Assembly (NCBI RefSeq): GCF_009301415.1
Contig: NZ_CP045072.1
Coordinates: forward strand, 531,501 to 595,500
Direction of reading: 5' to 3'
From: Paracoccus kondratievae
GTDB taxonomy: Bacteria > Pseudomonadota > Alphaproteobacteria > Rhodobacterales > Rhodobacteraceae
Length of the DNA: 64,000 bases
The first letter of the stretch is position 1. Each line of letters opens with the position of its first letter. A program made the translations under genes and the position numbers. The notes below the pieces were generated by a model. It did no database searches, was not told where the DNA came from, and was given only the letters and a program-made list of their open reading frames with translations. Shown here piece after piece: positions 37,479-46,514 of the stretch.

Positions 37479-38044
37479 CAAAGAAAGCTCGTCCTGGCAG
37501 CCACATCCGGGCGCGGGCGGTCAGGCGGGGCGGACCCGCGCCGGCCGATGTGGATCAGGCCGGCCACACGCTCATTCTCGGCAAGGCCCAGATGCTCGCG
37601 GGCAAAGTCGGGATCAGTCGCCGGCCCGGTCAGCCATGCAGCGCCATAGCCCGCCGCAAGGCTTGCGTTCAGCAGTTGCAGGCAGACCGCCCCGGCTGAA
37701 AGAAACTGCTCCCATTCCGGGATTTTTGGGCTTTCGACCGGGGCCGAAACCACCGCCACGATCAGCGGAGAGCCAAAGGCCGAGCGCGCCTTTTCCGCCG
37801 CAGCCTCATCGCCGCCTTTGGCCAGCACATGCTCGGCCACCAGAGGGGCCAGGCGATCCAGCGTCTCGCGCCCAAGGACGATAAAGCGCCAGGGCTCAAG
37901 CTTGCCATGGTCGGGCACGCGTGCTGCGATCTCCAACAGCGCCAACAGCTCATCACGCGCGGGCGCAGGGCCGGTCAGCAGCTTGGGCGGATGCGAGCGG
38001 CGGCTGCGCAGGAAGGCGAGGGTGGCAGGGTCAGAATATTGCAT
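37478..38044 (-). CDS. Nitroreductase family flavoprotein
   Basis: The 188-residue FMN enzyme matches the short nitroreductases of the YdjA type: RRSHPPKLLTGPAPARDEL (about 16-34), ARVPDHGKLEPWRFIVLGRE and NASLAAGYGAAWLTG. These reduce nitro compounds or quinones in the cytosol with NAD(P)H; the natural substrate is unknown. It is too short and lacks the features of BluB. The ATG at 38044 was chosen because residues before it in the same frame do not resemble the family. It leads the EI24 gene. Confidence 0.85.
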   Translation of the reverse strand: MQYSDPATLAFLRSRRSHPPKLLTGPAPARDELLALLEIAARVPDHGKLEPWRFIVLGRETLDRLAPLVAEHVLAKGGDEAAAEKARSAFGSPLIVAVVSAPVESPKIPEWEQFLSAGAVCLQLLNASLAAGYGAAWLTGPATDPDFAREHLGLAENERVAGLIHIGRRGSAPPDRPRPDVAARTSFL

Positions 38045-38149
38045 CGGGCTCTCGTCTGTTTCGCGCGGGTCAGATCCTGAGATAGCCACAGCGATGGGCC
38101 GATGCCAGACGGCATTGCCTTTTTCCTCGTCTGCGGGTTCAACGGGACC

Positions 38150-38398
38150 ATGACCGATCTGAGCCACCTTGCCCAACCGGGGACCCAAATCGCGGTGCGC
38201 GTCACGCCGCGTGCCTCGCGCAATGCGGTGATCCTGGACGGAGAGGCGATCCGCATCACCGTCACCACCGTGCCCGAGGACGGCAAGGCCAATGCCGCTG
38301 TGGTCAAGCTGCTGGCCAAGGCGTTGGGCGTGGCTAAATCGCGGCTGGTGCTGGTGCGTGGGGCAACCGGCCGCGACAAGATATTTCGCCTCGATTAG
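38150..38398 (+). CDS. DUF167 (YggU) family protein
   Basis: The 82-residue alpha/beta protein has the DUF167 pattern: IAVRVTPRASRNAVI (about 14-28), VTTVPEDGKANAAVVKLLAKALGV, then RLVLVRGATGRDKIF. The ATG at 38150 is used; a same-frame ATG at 38102 would add residues outside the conserved domain. The function is unknown. Its last four bases overlap the next convergent gene. Confidence 0.85.
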   Translation: MTDLSHLAQPGTQIAVRVTPRASRNAVILDGEAIRITVTTVPEDGKANAAVVKLLAKALGVAKSRLVLVRGATGRDKIFRLD

Positions 38399-38646
38399 CC
38401 GCGCTGCAGCCGGTAATTCCCCTCGGGCAGGTTCAGCGCGGCGCGCAATTCCTCAAGCTGCTCGATGGTCATGACGATCTGGGCAAGCTCTCCGGTGTCG
38501 GGGTCGAACTGCTCGATCACCACCCGGTCTTCGAAACTCTGGATGACCACATCTTCGTTAAGGGGGCGAGAGCCTGCCTCTTCCTCTGGCAGCTCGTCGA
38601 TCAGGGTGATGACGGTGGCGTCGAAATCATGTTCGATGGTGAACAT
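38395..38646 (-). CDS. Conserved acidic hypothetical protein
   Basis: The 83-residue soluble protein is strongly acidic and built of beta strands then a helix: MFTIEHDFDATVITLIDEL (1-19), VVIQSFEDRVVIEQFD and LAQIVMTIEQLEELRAAL. It has no signal, membrane segment or known motif; I do not recognise the family but such proteins recur in Rhodobacteraceae. AAGGG before the ATG at 38646 sets the start. It converges on the DUF167 gene with a four-base overlap. Confidence 0.7.
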   Translation of the reverse strand: MFTIEHDFDATVITLIDELPEEEAGSRPLNEDVVIQSFEDRVVIEQFDPDTGELAQIVMTIEQLEELRAALNLPEGNYRLQRG

Positions 38647-38777
38647 AGGGTACCCTTCTCGTTCAGCGTTTCTCAACAATCGCGTGATATTTATGCCCAG
38701 GCAACCCCGGGGCTTGGCTACCGGCGATTGGCACGGCTAGAGTGGTGCGAAATGTGATTATGAGGCAGGGCAGACGG

Positions 38778-39530
38778 ATGATAAAGGCGTGGCAGGGGGT
38801 CGCGGCAATCGTACTGGTGCTGGCTGGTTGCGTCGCCGCACCTGTGGTGCCGCCCGGTGCGCCGGGCGCTTCGGGATCACAGCCCGCGATCACGCCCGCG
38901 CCAGCGACGGCACCCAATGCCTCGGCCTCGGCCCGCGCCTTTGTTTCGGTCATCAGCCGTATGGAGCCTGCGGTCGAACGTGAATGCGTCCAGCGCCGCA
39001 CCCAGCCGATCAACTGCGATTTTCAGTTTGTCGTCGATGACCGTTCGGGGCTAGAGCCGAACGCCTTCCAGACCGTCGATTCGACCGGACGGCCGATCAT
39101 AGGCTTTACCCTGTCGCTGATCGGTGAGGCGCGGAACGCGGATGAACTGGCCTTTGTCATCGGACATGAGGCCAGCCACCACATCCTTGGTCATATCAAC
39201 CGCAAGACCAGTGCGGCGACGGTGGGGGCGGTAATTCTTGGTGGGCTTGCCAGCGCCTATGGTGGCGATGACAACGTTATCCGCACGGCGCAGGATTTCG
39301 GCGCGCAATTCGGCGCCCGCTACTATTCCAAGGAATGGGAATTAGAGGCTGACTACCTTGGTGCGATCATCGCACTGAATGCAGGCTTTGACCCTGAACA
39401 TGGTGCCCAGTTCTTTGCCCGCATTCCCGATCCGGGGGACAAGATTTTAGGCACCCACCCGTCGCGCGCGGCCCGAATGTCGCAAGTTGCCCGGGCCGTG
39501 GCCGATCATCGCGCTGGCCGGGTGCGTTGA
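38778..39530 (+). CDS. M48 family zinc metalloprotease lipoprotein
   Basis: The 250-residue protein has a lipoprotein signal with lipobox LAGC (Cys18) followed by a Pro/Ala linker. The M48 catalytic helix has HEASHH (the HExxH motif, about residues 129-134), and the third zinc ligand is the Glu in WELEADYLG. LGTHPSRAARM near the end is conserved among Oma1/BepA-type peptidases. A periplasmic quality-control role at the outer membrane is likely by family. The ATG at 38778 directly precedes the signal. Confidence 0.93.
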   Translation: MIKAWQGVAAIVLVLAGCVAAPVVPPGAPGASGSQPAITPAPATAPNASASARAFVSVISRMEPAVERECVQRRTQPINCDFQFVVDDRSGLEPNAFQTVDSTGRPIIGFTLSLIGEARNADELAFVIGHEASHHILGHINRKTSAATVGAVILGGLASAYGGDDNVIRTAQDFGAQFGARYYSKEWELEADYLGAIIALNAGFDPEHGAQFFARIPDPGDKILGTHPSRAARMSQVARAVADHRAGRVR

Positions 39531-39778
39531 CCGGCCGGCGCCGCAACTATGATCTCATGTAATTTTGTATTGGAAAATTGACGATTTGCTCAGAGATATG
39601 AAGGGCTGTCGTCATTATTGCGCAGGTGATCTGCTGAAAAGACACAAGCCCTTGGCAAAAGAGCCCCTAAACTGGTGGTTCTGCGAGAATTTGCTTTCGT
39701 GAGCGAGAAATTGCCCATAGGCTCCTGCGCAGTTGAGTCCCCTCCTTTCTGTCGGGCAGGGTTCGTTGAGGAGTTTTC
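39531..39778 (+). other. Structured, relatively AT-rich leader region before the small OB-like gene
   Basis: This 248-base region has lower GC than its neighbours. AAGGGCT (39601-39607) pairs with AGCCCTT (39647-39653) around an inner GCAG/CTGC hairpin, and CGCAGG near 39621 could pair with CCTGCG near 39723. The next gene has GAGGAG just upstream of its start. It may be a 5' untranslated leader with regulatory folding; this is an inference. Confidence 0.4.
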
Positions 39779-40123
39779 ATGATTGGTGTTATTCTGTGGA
39801 GCAGCCCGACGAGAGAAAAGGCCGTGATCTGGTGCGAGGACCACGGTGCCTTGGCCTATTTGCAGGGCAAAGAGAATCTGGTCATTCCGGCCGAATGGCC
39901 CGAAGCAGGCGATCTGGTCGAGCTTGAGGTTGATGAGGTGGCCGATCTGCGCCACGCCCGTGCGGTCAGCCTGGTCGCTGGCAATCGCCGCTGCGAGTTG
40001 CCTGCTCTTTTGCGTGAGATGAGCGAAAAGACGGTTCCTGCCCGTCCTGTTCTGCGGGTGATTGCCGGGACAGATGGAGAAGGGCTGAAAGAGCGGCCGC
40101 TAAAGGTTGCAGCCGCTCACTGA
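39779..40123 (+). CDS. Small protein, possibly a divergent cold-shock-like OB fold
   Basis: The 114-residue protein starts GVILWSSPTREKAVIWCEDHG (3-23), which echoes the opening strands of cold-shock proteins (GxVKWFN...GFGFI). It ends its first domain with DLVELEVDEVADLRHARAVSLV (about 45-66), like the VxFEV...AxNV close of that fold. The canonical RNP aromatic residues are not all conserved, and about 45 extra residues follow. I treat the similarity as tentative; otherwise it is an unknown conserved protein. It follows a long structured leader and ends 12 bases before the convergent ilvN. Confidence 0.6.
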   Translation: MIGVILWSSPTREKAVIWCEDHGALAYLQGKENLVIPAEWPEAGDLVELEVDEVADLRHARAVSLVAGNRRCELPALLREMSEKTVPARPVLRVIAGTDGEGLKERPLKVAAAH

Positions 40124-40135
40124 CAGGATCGGGGA

Positions 40136-40696
40136 TCAGGCGCCGCGCGCAAGCGCGGCCACCCCGGTGCGGGCCTGATCTGACAGGCCCAGAGGGCGCA
40201 TCAACTCGGCAAAGGCATCCAGCTTTTCAGGCGTGCCGGTGATCTCGAAAACAAAGCTCTCCAGCGTCGAATCAACGACGCTGGCGCGAAAGATTTCGGC
40301 GATGCGCAGCGCCTCGACGCGCTTGTCGCCCTTGCTCGTGACCTTGAAAAGGCCCAGCTCACGTTCGACGCTGGGGCCTTCGACGGTCAGGTCGTGGACT
40401 TCGTGGACAGGGACGATGCGGCCCAGTTGCGCCTTGATCTGTTCGATCACTGCCGGGGTGCCGCGCGTTACAATGGTGATGCGCGAGCGGTGGCCAAGGT
40501 GATCAACCTCGGCCACGGTCAGGCTGTCGATGTTGTAGCCACGGCCCGAGAACAGGCCGATAACACGTGCCAGGACGCCCGGTTCGTTCTCGACCAACAC
40601 GGCAAGGGTGTGGCTTTCGATCACCTGAGTGTTCGGGTCGCGCAGGTCATAGGCCGAATGGCTCGATGCGCCCTTCTGGATGTTTAGTGCCGCCAT
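40136..40696 (-). CDS. ilvN: Acetolactate synthase small (regulatory) subunit
   Basis: IlvN activates the catalytic subunit and mediates valine feedback inhibition. The 186-residue protein has an N-terminal ACT domain (HTLAVLVENEPGVLARVIGLFSGRGYNIDSL, about 29-59) and the C-terminal domain with KVTSKGDKRVEALRIAEIFRA and SFVFEITGTPEKLDAF. The gene lies 16 bases downstream of ilvB on the same strand. Confidence 0.96.
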   Translation of the reverse strand: MAALNIQKGASSHSAYDLRDPNTQVIESHTLAVLVENEPGVLARVIGLFSGRGYNIDSLTVAEVDHLGHRSRITIVTRGTPAVIEQIKAQLGRIVPVHEVHDLTVEGPSVERELGLFKVTSKGDKRVEALRIAEIFRASVVDSTLESFVFEITGTPEKLDAFAELMRPLGLSDQARTGVAALARGA

Positions 40697-40712
40697 TTTC
40701 TTCTCCCAAACC

Positions 40713-42467
40713 TCAGACCAGCGCCGCGCCGGCGCCGGTGATGGCGCCTTCGGTTGAAGCTTCGCCCAAGAGCATTTCGTTATGCGGCTTGCCCGAAGGG
40801 ATCATCGGGAAGCAGTTCTCGTGTTTTTCAACCAGCACATCCAGGATGAAGGGGCCATCGTAATCGAGCATTTCCTGAATGGCTGCGTCCAGCTCGGCCG
40901 GGTCCGAAACCGTGCGGCCTGCACAGCCAAAGGCCTCGGCCAGCTTGACGAAATCGGGCAGGCTTTCCGACCAGCTTTGGCTATAGCGCTCGCCATGCAG
41001 CAGTTGCTGCCATTGGCGGACCATGCCCAGACGTTCGTTGTTCAGGATGAACTGCTTGACCGGGGCGCGGAACTGCACTGCCGTCGCCATTTCCTGCATG
41101 TTCATCAGCCAGCTTGCCTCGCCGGCGACGTTGATCACCAGCGCATCCGGATGGGCGACCTGCACCCCGATCGAGGCGGGCAACCCATAGCCCATGGTCC
41201 CCAGCCCGCCCGAGGTCATCCAGTGATTCGGATCTTCGAAATGCAGGAACTGCGCGGCCCACATCTGATGCTGGCCGACCTCGGTCGTGATATAGGGGTT
41301 GCGGCTCGCCGTCAGCGCCTGCAGCCTTTGCAACGCGTATTGCGGTTTGATGACCTGGTCCGAGTTGCGATAGGCAAGGCAGTCGCGTGCCTTCCACTGC
41401 TCGATCTGCGCCCACCAGGCTTGCAGGCCCGGGGCGTTCGACTTGCGCCCGCGTGCCTTCCAGACCTTCAGCAGATCTTCGAGCACATGGCCGACATCGC
41501 CGACGATGGGCAGGTCGACATGGATGACCTTGTTGATCGAACTGGGGTCGATATCTATCTGCGCCTTGACCGAGCCGGGGCTGAAATCAGCGACCCGACC
41601 AGTGATGCGGTCGTCGAAACGCGCCCCCACCGCGATCATCAGGTCGCAGTCATGCATGGCCATGTTGGCCTCATAAAGACCGTGCATCCCCAACATGCCG
41701 ATCCAGCCCTTGCCCGAGGCCGGATAGGCGCCGAGTCCCATCAGCGTCGACGTAATCGGAAAGCCCGTCGCATCCACCAGTTCGCGCAGCAGTTGGCTGG
41801 CCCCGGTGCCCGAGTTGATGACGCCGCCGCCAGTGTAAAAAATCGGGCGCTCGGCTGTTTCCATCAGCTCAACCAGCCGGGTGATGGTGGCGAGATCACC
41901 TTTTTTCGCCGGCTGATAGCTGGGCGTCTCGATCTGCTTTGGCCCGACATATTCGCCGGTGGCGAATTGCACGTCCTTGGGGATATCGACCAGAACCGGC
42001 CCCGGACGTCCCGAAGTCGCGATATGGAAAGCCTTGTGAATCGTCGCCGACAGCTCGTCCGTCTCTTTCACCAGCCAGTTATGCTTGGTGCAGGGGCGGG
42101 TGATGCCGATGGTATCGGCCTCTTGAAAGCCGTCGGTGCCGATCAGAAAGGTCGGAACCTGCCCGGACAGAACGACGATCGGGATCGAATCCATCAGCGC
42201 ATCGGTCAGGCCGGTGACAGCATTTGTCGCCCCGGGACCTGAGGTGACCAGAACAACCCCCGGCTTGCCGGTCGAGCGGGCATAGCCTTCGGCCATATGA
42301 ACCGCGCCCTGTTCGTGGCGGACCAGAATGTGCTTGATGTCGTTCTGTTGGAAAAGCTCGTCATAAATGGGTAGTACTGCCCCGCCCGGATAGCCGAATA
42401 CCGTATCGACGCCCTGATCGCGCAGAGCTTCGATAACCATCCTCGCACCCGTCATCTGTCGGGACAT
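40713..42467 (-). CDS. ilvB: Acetolactate synthase large (catalytic) subunit
   Basis: IlvB condenses pyruvate with pyruvate or 2-ketobutyrate using thiamine diphosphate and FAD, the first step of valine, leucine and isoleucine synthesis. Conserved parts are VFGYPGGAVLPIYDE with the catalytic Glu in RHEQGAVHMAEGYAR, VLVTSGPGATN and the cofactor motif. That motif reads INVAGEASWLMNMQE, with GEA where many families have GDG. The ATG at 42467 is preferred over 42473 because GGAG is better spaced to it. Confidence 0.96.
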   Translation of the reverse strand: MSRQMTGARMVIEALRDQGVDTVFGYPGGAVLPIYDELFQQNDIKHILVRHEQGAVHMAEGYARSTGKPGVVLVTSGPGATNAVTGLTDALMDSIPIVVLSGQVPTFLIGTDGFQEADTIGITRPCTKHNWLVKETDELSATIHKAFHIATSGRPGPVLVDIPKDVQFATGEYVGPKQIETPSYQPAKKGDLATITRLVELMETAERPIFYTGGGVINSGTGASQLLRELVDATGFPITSTLMGLGAYPASGKGWIGMLGMHGLYEANMAMHDCDLMIAVGARFDDRITGRVADFSPGSVKAQIDIDPSSINKVIHVDLPIVGDVGHVLEDLLKVWKARGRKSNAPGLQAWWAQIEQWKARDCLAYRNSDQVIKPQYALQRLQALTASRNPYITTEVGQHQMWAAQFLHFEDPNHWMTSGGLGTMGYGLPASIGVQVAHPDALVINVAGEASWLMNMQEMATAVQFRAPVKQFILNNERLGMVRQWQQLLHGERYSQSWSESLPDFVKLAEAFGCAGRTVSDPAELDAAIQEMLDYDGPFILDVLVEKHENCFPMIPSGKPHNEMLLGEASTEGAITGAGAALV

Positions 42468-42526
42468 GCCCATTCTCCATTTCTGAATTACAGCACGACA
42501 GGGATTTTCCCCCGCCGCGTCGCGGG

Positions 42527-42605
42527 AAACTATGGGCGCAGCGCGACAGGGTCAATGGCGATTATCCAAGAAAATGACCCCTGGATGCGGAATATTGAAA
42601 TATTC
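42527..42605 (-). promoter_or_regulatory. Candidate promoter and operator region of ilvBN
   Basis: On the minus strand TTGACC (42555-42550) and TAGTTT (42532-42527) are 17 bases apart. The -35 is close to consensus but the -10 is weak. Upstream lies a perfect inverted repeat GAATATT-TC-AATATTC (42605-42590), an AT-rich palindrome that stands out in this GC-rich sequence and may be a regulator site. Both roles are inferred. Confidence 0.4.
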
Positions 42606-42631
42606 TTGCGAATAAGCCGCAGTTTCGGCAA

Positions 42632-43477
42632 TCACCGCCGGCTGGGGGGCAGGCTGATGCGGGCCACCTGTTCGACTATCGGGTCGATGGACAGGGGGTG
42701 AATGTCCGAACTGTGCTGCGCCGGGTCGCCGATGGGCTGCCAGACGCCGCCCTTGTAAATCTCAAGCGCCGCGAATTTGGCCTTGTAATCCATCTTGCGG
42801 CTGCCCGGCACCCAATAGCCCAGATAGACAAAGGGGAGGCCCGAGCTGCGCGCCAGTTCGATATGATCAAGGATGATATGCGTGCCCAGGCTGAGGTTTT
42901 CCAGCGTCGGATCATAGAAGCTGTAGACGAGGCTCAGCCCGTCATCCAGGACGTCGGTCAGGCAGACGGCCACCAACCGGTCTGTGTCCTGAGAAGGAGC
43001 GTCCCCGGCCTTGTCGCCCTGATTGCCGCGATATTCGATGACGCGGGTGCGCACCGGCGTTTCCTCGATCATTGCAGCGAATTCAAAGATATCCATATCG
43101 GCCATGCCGCCATCGGCATGACGCGCATCAAGATATGAGCGGAACAGATCATACTGTTCCTCTGTCGCCCAGGCACTGGTTGCCAGCCTGCGCAGATGGG
43201 CATTTTTGCGCGCCACCCGACGCTGGGTGCGCGAAGGTTCGAAATCCGCGACCCGGATGCGGGCCGACATGCAGGCTACGCAGCTTTCGCAGCTGGGCCG
43301 GTACAGCACGTTCTGCGAACGGCGAAAGCCCTGACGCGACAGGGCATTGTTCAGTTCATTGGCCGAATCGCCTGCCAGCGCCGTGAACAGCTTGCGTTCG
43401 GCCCGGCCGTGCAGATAGGGGCAGGGCTGCGGAGCCGTCACATAGAATTGTGGCGCATGTGGAAGACTATGCCGCAT
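42632..43477 (-). CDS. bpt: Aspartate/glutamate leucyltransferase (Bpt; arginyl-transferase family)
   Basis: Bpt transfers leucine from Leu-tRNA to proteins with N-terminal Asp or Glu, marking them for ClpAP through the N-degron route. The 281-residue protein begins with [19 protein letters not shown] (about 11-29) and has the Cys cluster [14 protein letters not shown] (about 58-71), [17 protein letters not shown] and [17 protein letters not shown]. These are the conserved ATE/Bpt motifs. The ATG at 43477 is the family start; residues before it in frame are unrelated. Confidence 0.9.
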   Translation of the reverse strand: MRHSLPHAPQFYVTAPQPCPYLHGRAERKLFTALAGDSANELNNALSRQGFRRSQNVLYRPSCESCVACMSARIRVADFEPSRTQRRVARKNAHLRRLATSAWATEEQYDLFRSYLDARHADGGMADMDIFEFAAMIEETPVRTRVIEYRGNQGDKAGDAPSQDTDRLVAVCLTDVLDDGLSLVYSFYDPTLENLSLGTHIILDHIELARSSGLPFVYLGYWVPGSRKMDYKAKFAALEIYKGGVWQPIGDPAQHSSDIHPLSIDPIVEQVARISLPPSRR

Positions 43478-43705
43478 CAGACGCGTCCCCGCCGCTCCGG
43501 GCACGGCACGCCTGCGGACACATGCGAAAGGGTCAATTTCGGGTCGGCGCGCATCGGCTGCGGCATGAACTCTGCTGTCGGTTGCTCCTCGACTGAGCCT
43601 AACAACAGTTGCCGGGCACGCCAAGCAGGGAAAACTTCAAGAACTGAACAGGCCAGTGTGACCCGGCGGCATTGACGCGGCGCGGGCGGCGGATAGGTTC
43701 GGAAT

Positions 43706-46507
43706 ATGGATTTCGCTGCCCGCATCACCCGCCTGCCCATTCCCGCCGATCCTGCTCGCGGTCAGTCCGCATTGCAGGCGACCGGGATCGCCGATCCCCA
43801 GCTTGGCGACCTGATCCAGGGTGCCGCCGGTTGCAGCCCCTATCTGGCCGGGCTGATCGAACGCGAGGCGGACTGGCTCGCCGATGCGCTTTCGCATGAG
43901 GATGTCGTTGCCCGCGAAACGGCGGGGTTCGAAGAGCTGACCGCCGACGCCCTTGGCCCGGCGCTGCGCCGCGCCAAGCGCAGGGTGGCGCTGTGGACTG
44001 CGCTGGCCGATCTGGGCGGCGTCTGGCGGCTGGAGCAGGTGACGGGCGCGCTGACCGATCTGGCCGACCGCGCTGTTGATCTGGCGTTGCGCGCCCATGT
44101 CGCAGCCGAACAGGCACGCGGCAAACTGCCCCCGACCGATGCCGATGCGGGCGGGATCGTGGCACTTGCCATGGGCAAAATGGGCGCGGGAGAGCTGAAT
44201 TACTCCTCGGATATCGACCTGATCGTTCTTTATGATGACAGTGTCTATTCCCCCGATGATCAGCACGAGGCGCGCGCCAGCCTGATCCGCGCGACCCGCA
44301 AGGCCGGGGCGACGATTTCGGACAACACCGATCAGGGTTATGTCTTTCGCACCGATCTGCGACTGCGGCCCGATGCGGCGGTTACCCCGGTCTGCATCTC
44401 GGTTTCTGCGGCGCTTGCCTATTACGAGGCCGAGGGCCGGACGTGGGAACGCAGCGCCTATATCAAGGCGCGGCCCTGCGCCGGGGATCTGGCCGCGGGT
44501 GAACGTTTCCTGCGTGAGCTGCGTCCCTTTGTCTGGCGGCGCCATCTCGACTTTGCCACCATTCAGGACGCGCATGACATGCGGCTGCGCATCCGCGATC
44601 ACAAGGGCCTGCATGGCCGCATCGAGGTGCCCGGCCATAATATGAAGCTGGGGCAGGGCGGCATCCGCGAGATCGAATTCTTTACCCAGACCCGCCAGCT
44701 TATCGCCGGTGGGCGCGATCCCGACCTGCGGGTGCGCGGCACGGTCGAGGGGCTGGCGCGGCTTGCCGAAAAAGGCTGGGTCCCGTCTGAAGTGGCCAAA
44801 GAGCTGACCGCCCATTACCGCGAGCACCGCGAGATCGAGCATCGTATCCAGATGGTGAACGACGCTCAGACGCATTCACTGCCGAATTCCGCCGAAGGGC
44901 TGGACATCATCGCCCGGATGATGGGGGCCGGGGACACTTCGGCCTGGAGCACCCGCCTCGCCGACCGGCTGAAGCGGGTCGAGGCGCTGACCGGTGATTT
45001 CTTTGCCCCCGGCGAACAGCGAGCCCGACCCGAGCTTTCGCCCGAGGCCGAGGCGATGGTTGGCCGCTGGCGCAGCTATCCTGCCCTGCGCTCGGTTCGG
45101 GGACGCGAGATATTTGCCCGGATCGAACCCGAGCTCCTGACCCGGCTGACCGCCGCTGCCCATGCCGAAGAGGCCCTGGCGCGGTTTGATGCCTTTCTGG
45201 CGCGGTTGCCGGCGGGCGTGCAGATATTTTCGTTGTTTCAGGCCAATCCCCAGCTGATCGACCTTATCGTCGATATTTGCGCGACCTCGCCCGGGCTTGC
45301 GCATTACCTTGCCCAGCATCCCGAGGTTCTGGACGCCGTGCTTGGCGGCAGCTTTTTTGTTGCATGGCCGGGTGTTGTGGGGCTGCGCAGCCAGCTTGAG
45401 CAGATGCTGGCAAGTGCGCTTGGCGCGCCGGGTGGCGGCTATGAACAGGCGCTCGACGCAGCGCGTCGCTGGGCGCATGAATGGCAGTTCCGCATCGGTG
45501 TCCACCATCTGCGCAGCCTGATCGGCGCCGAAGAGGCGGGTGGGCAATATGCAGATATCGCCGATGCTGCGGTCGCGGCGTTGTTCCCGGTGGTCGCGGC
45601 CGAGTTCGCGCGCCGCCATGGTCCCCCTCCGGGTCGGGGGGCGGTGGTTCTGGGCATGGGCTCGCTTGGGGCGCGGCAGCTTAACGCCTCGTCCGACCTT
45701 GACCTGATCGTTATCTATGATGCCGCCGGGCAGGATGCCTCCGATGGGTCGAAGCCTTTGGCAGCGCGCGCCTATTACGCCCGGCTTACACAGGCGGTCA
45801 TCACGGCGCTTTCTGCGCCAACCTCTGCCGGGCGGCTGTTCGAGGTCGATATGCGCCTGCGTCCCTCGGGACGGCAGGGACCGGTTGCGACCTCGGTGCA
45901 GAGCTTCCGCGACTACCAGATGACCGAGGCATGGACATGGGAACATCTGGCCCTGACCCGCGCCCGGGTGATCGGCGGCTGCGGGGCAGAGGCTGACGAA
46001 CTGGCCGATGAGGTAGAAGCATTGCGGGTCGAGGTTTTGCGCAGCCGCGGCACCGACCCCCGCGTGATGCCCGACCTGGCCGAGATGCGAGCCCGGATCT
46101 TTGCCGCCAAAGCCCCCGATGGCGCGTGGGAGGCCAAGATTGGTCGCGGTCGATTGCAGGACATTGAATTGCTTGCGCAATGTTTTGCATTGCAGGCCGG
46201 CTCTCCGGTACGGGCGGCACAGGGACAGTTGCGTATCGGGCCGCGAACCGGGCTGATCGGGCGTGATCAGGCGGAAAAACTGGCTTCGGCCCGGCGTTTT
46301 CTTTGGGGGCTGCAATGTTCGGGGCGGTTGCTGACTGACCGGCCAATCGACATGGATAATCTTGGCAAGGGCGGGCAGGCATTTCTGCTGCGCGAGACCG
46401 GCACCGCCTCGCTTGAGGATCTGGCCGCGCGGCTGGCTGAAACGGTCGAAACGGCGGGCGCGATCATTGATGATGTGCTGGCCGAGGCCAAGGTTCAGAC
46501 GCAATAG
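43706..46507 (+). CDS. glnE: Bifunctional glutamine-synthetase adenylyltransferase/deadenylylase
   Basis: GlnE adds and removes AMP on glutamine synthetase in response to PII and glutamine. The 933-residue protein carries two nucleotidyltransferase domains. The first has the motif MGKMGAGELNYSSDIDLIV (about 156-174), the second MGSLGARQLNASSDLDLIV (about 651-669). Each is followed by a helical GlnD_UR_UTase-like domain (for example the GRIEVPGHNMKLGQGG block after the first). Order and length are normal. Seven bases separate its stop from the convergent glycosyltransferase stop. Confidence 0.96.
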   Translation: MDFAARITRLPIPADPARGQSALQATGIADPQLGDLIQGAAGCSPYLAGLIEREADWLADALSHEDVVARETAGFEELTADALGPALRRAKRRVALWTALADLGGVWRLEQVTGALTDLADRAVDLALRAHVAAEQARGKLPPTDADAGGIVALAMGKMGAGELNYSSDIDLIVLYDDSVYSPDDQHEARASLIRATRKAGATISDNTDQGYVFRTDLRLRPDAAVTPVCISVSAALAYYEAEGRTWERSAYIKARPCAGDLAAGERFLRELRPFVWRRHLDFATIQDAHDMRLRIRDHKGLHGRIEVPGHNMKLGQGGIREIEFFTQTRQLIAGGRDPDLRVRGTVEGLARLAEKGWVPSEVAKELTAHYREHREIEHRIQMVNDAQTHSLPNSAEGLDIIARMMGAGDTSAWSTRLADRLKRVEALTGDFFAPGEQRARPELSPEAEAMVGRWRSYPALRSVRGREIFARIEPELLTRLTAAAHAEEALARFDAFLARLPAGVQIFSLFQANPQLIDLIVDICATSPGLAHYLAQHPEVLDAVLGGSFFVAWPGVVGLRSQLEQMLASALGAPGGGYEQALDAARRWAHEWQFRIGVHHLRSLIGAEEAGGQYADIADAAVAALFPVVAAEFARRHGPPPGRGAVVLGMGSLGARQLNASSDLDLIVIYDAAGQDASDGSKPLAARAYYARLTQAVITALSAPTSAGRLFEVDMRLRPSGRQGPVATSVQSFRDYQMTEAWTWEHLALTRARVIGGCGAEADELADEVEALRVEVLRSRGTDPRVMPDLAEMRARIFAAKAPDGAWEAKIGRGRLQDIELLAQCFALQAGSPVRAAQGQLRIGPRTGLIGRDQAEKLASARRFLWGLQCSGRLLTDRPIDMDNLGKGGQAFLLRETGTASLEDLAARLAETVETAGAIIDDVLAEAKVQTQ

Positions 46508-46514
46508 CCGCACC

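Noticed and set aside
40782..42242. 486-residue open frame on the plus strand opposite ilvB
   Set aside because: Antisense shadow of ilvB without domain similarity.
43665..43705. Possible TTGACG / TAGGTT promoter immediately before glnE
   Set aside because: The -10 is poor and would leave almost no leader; not strong enough to list.
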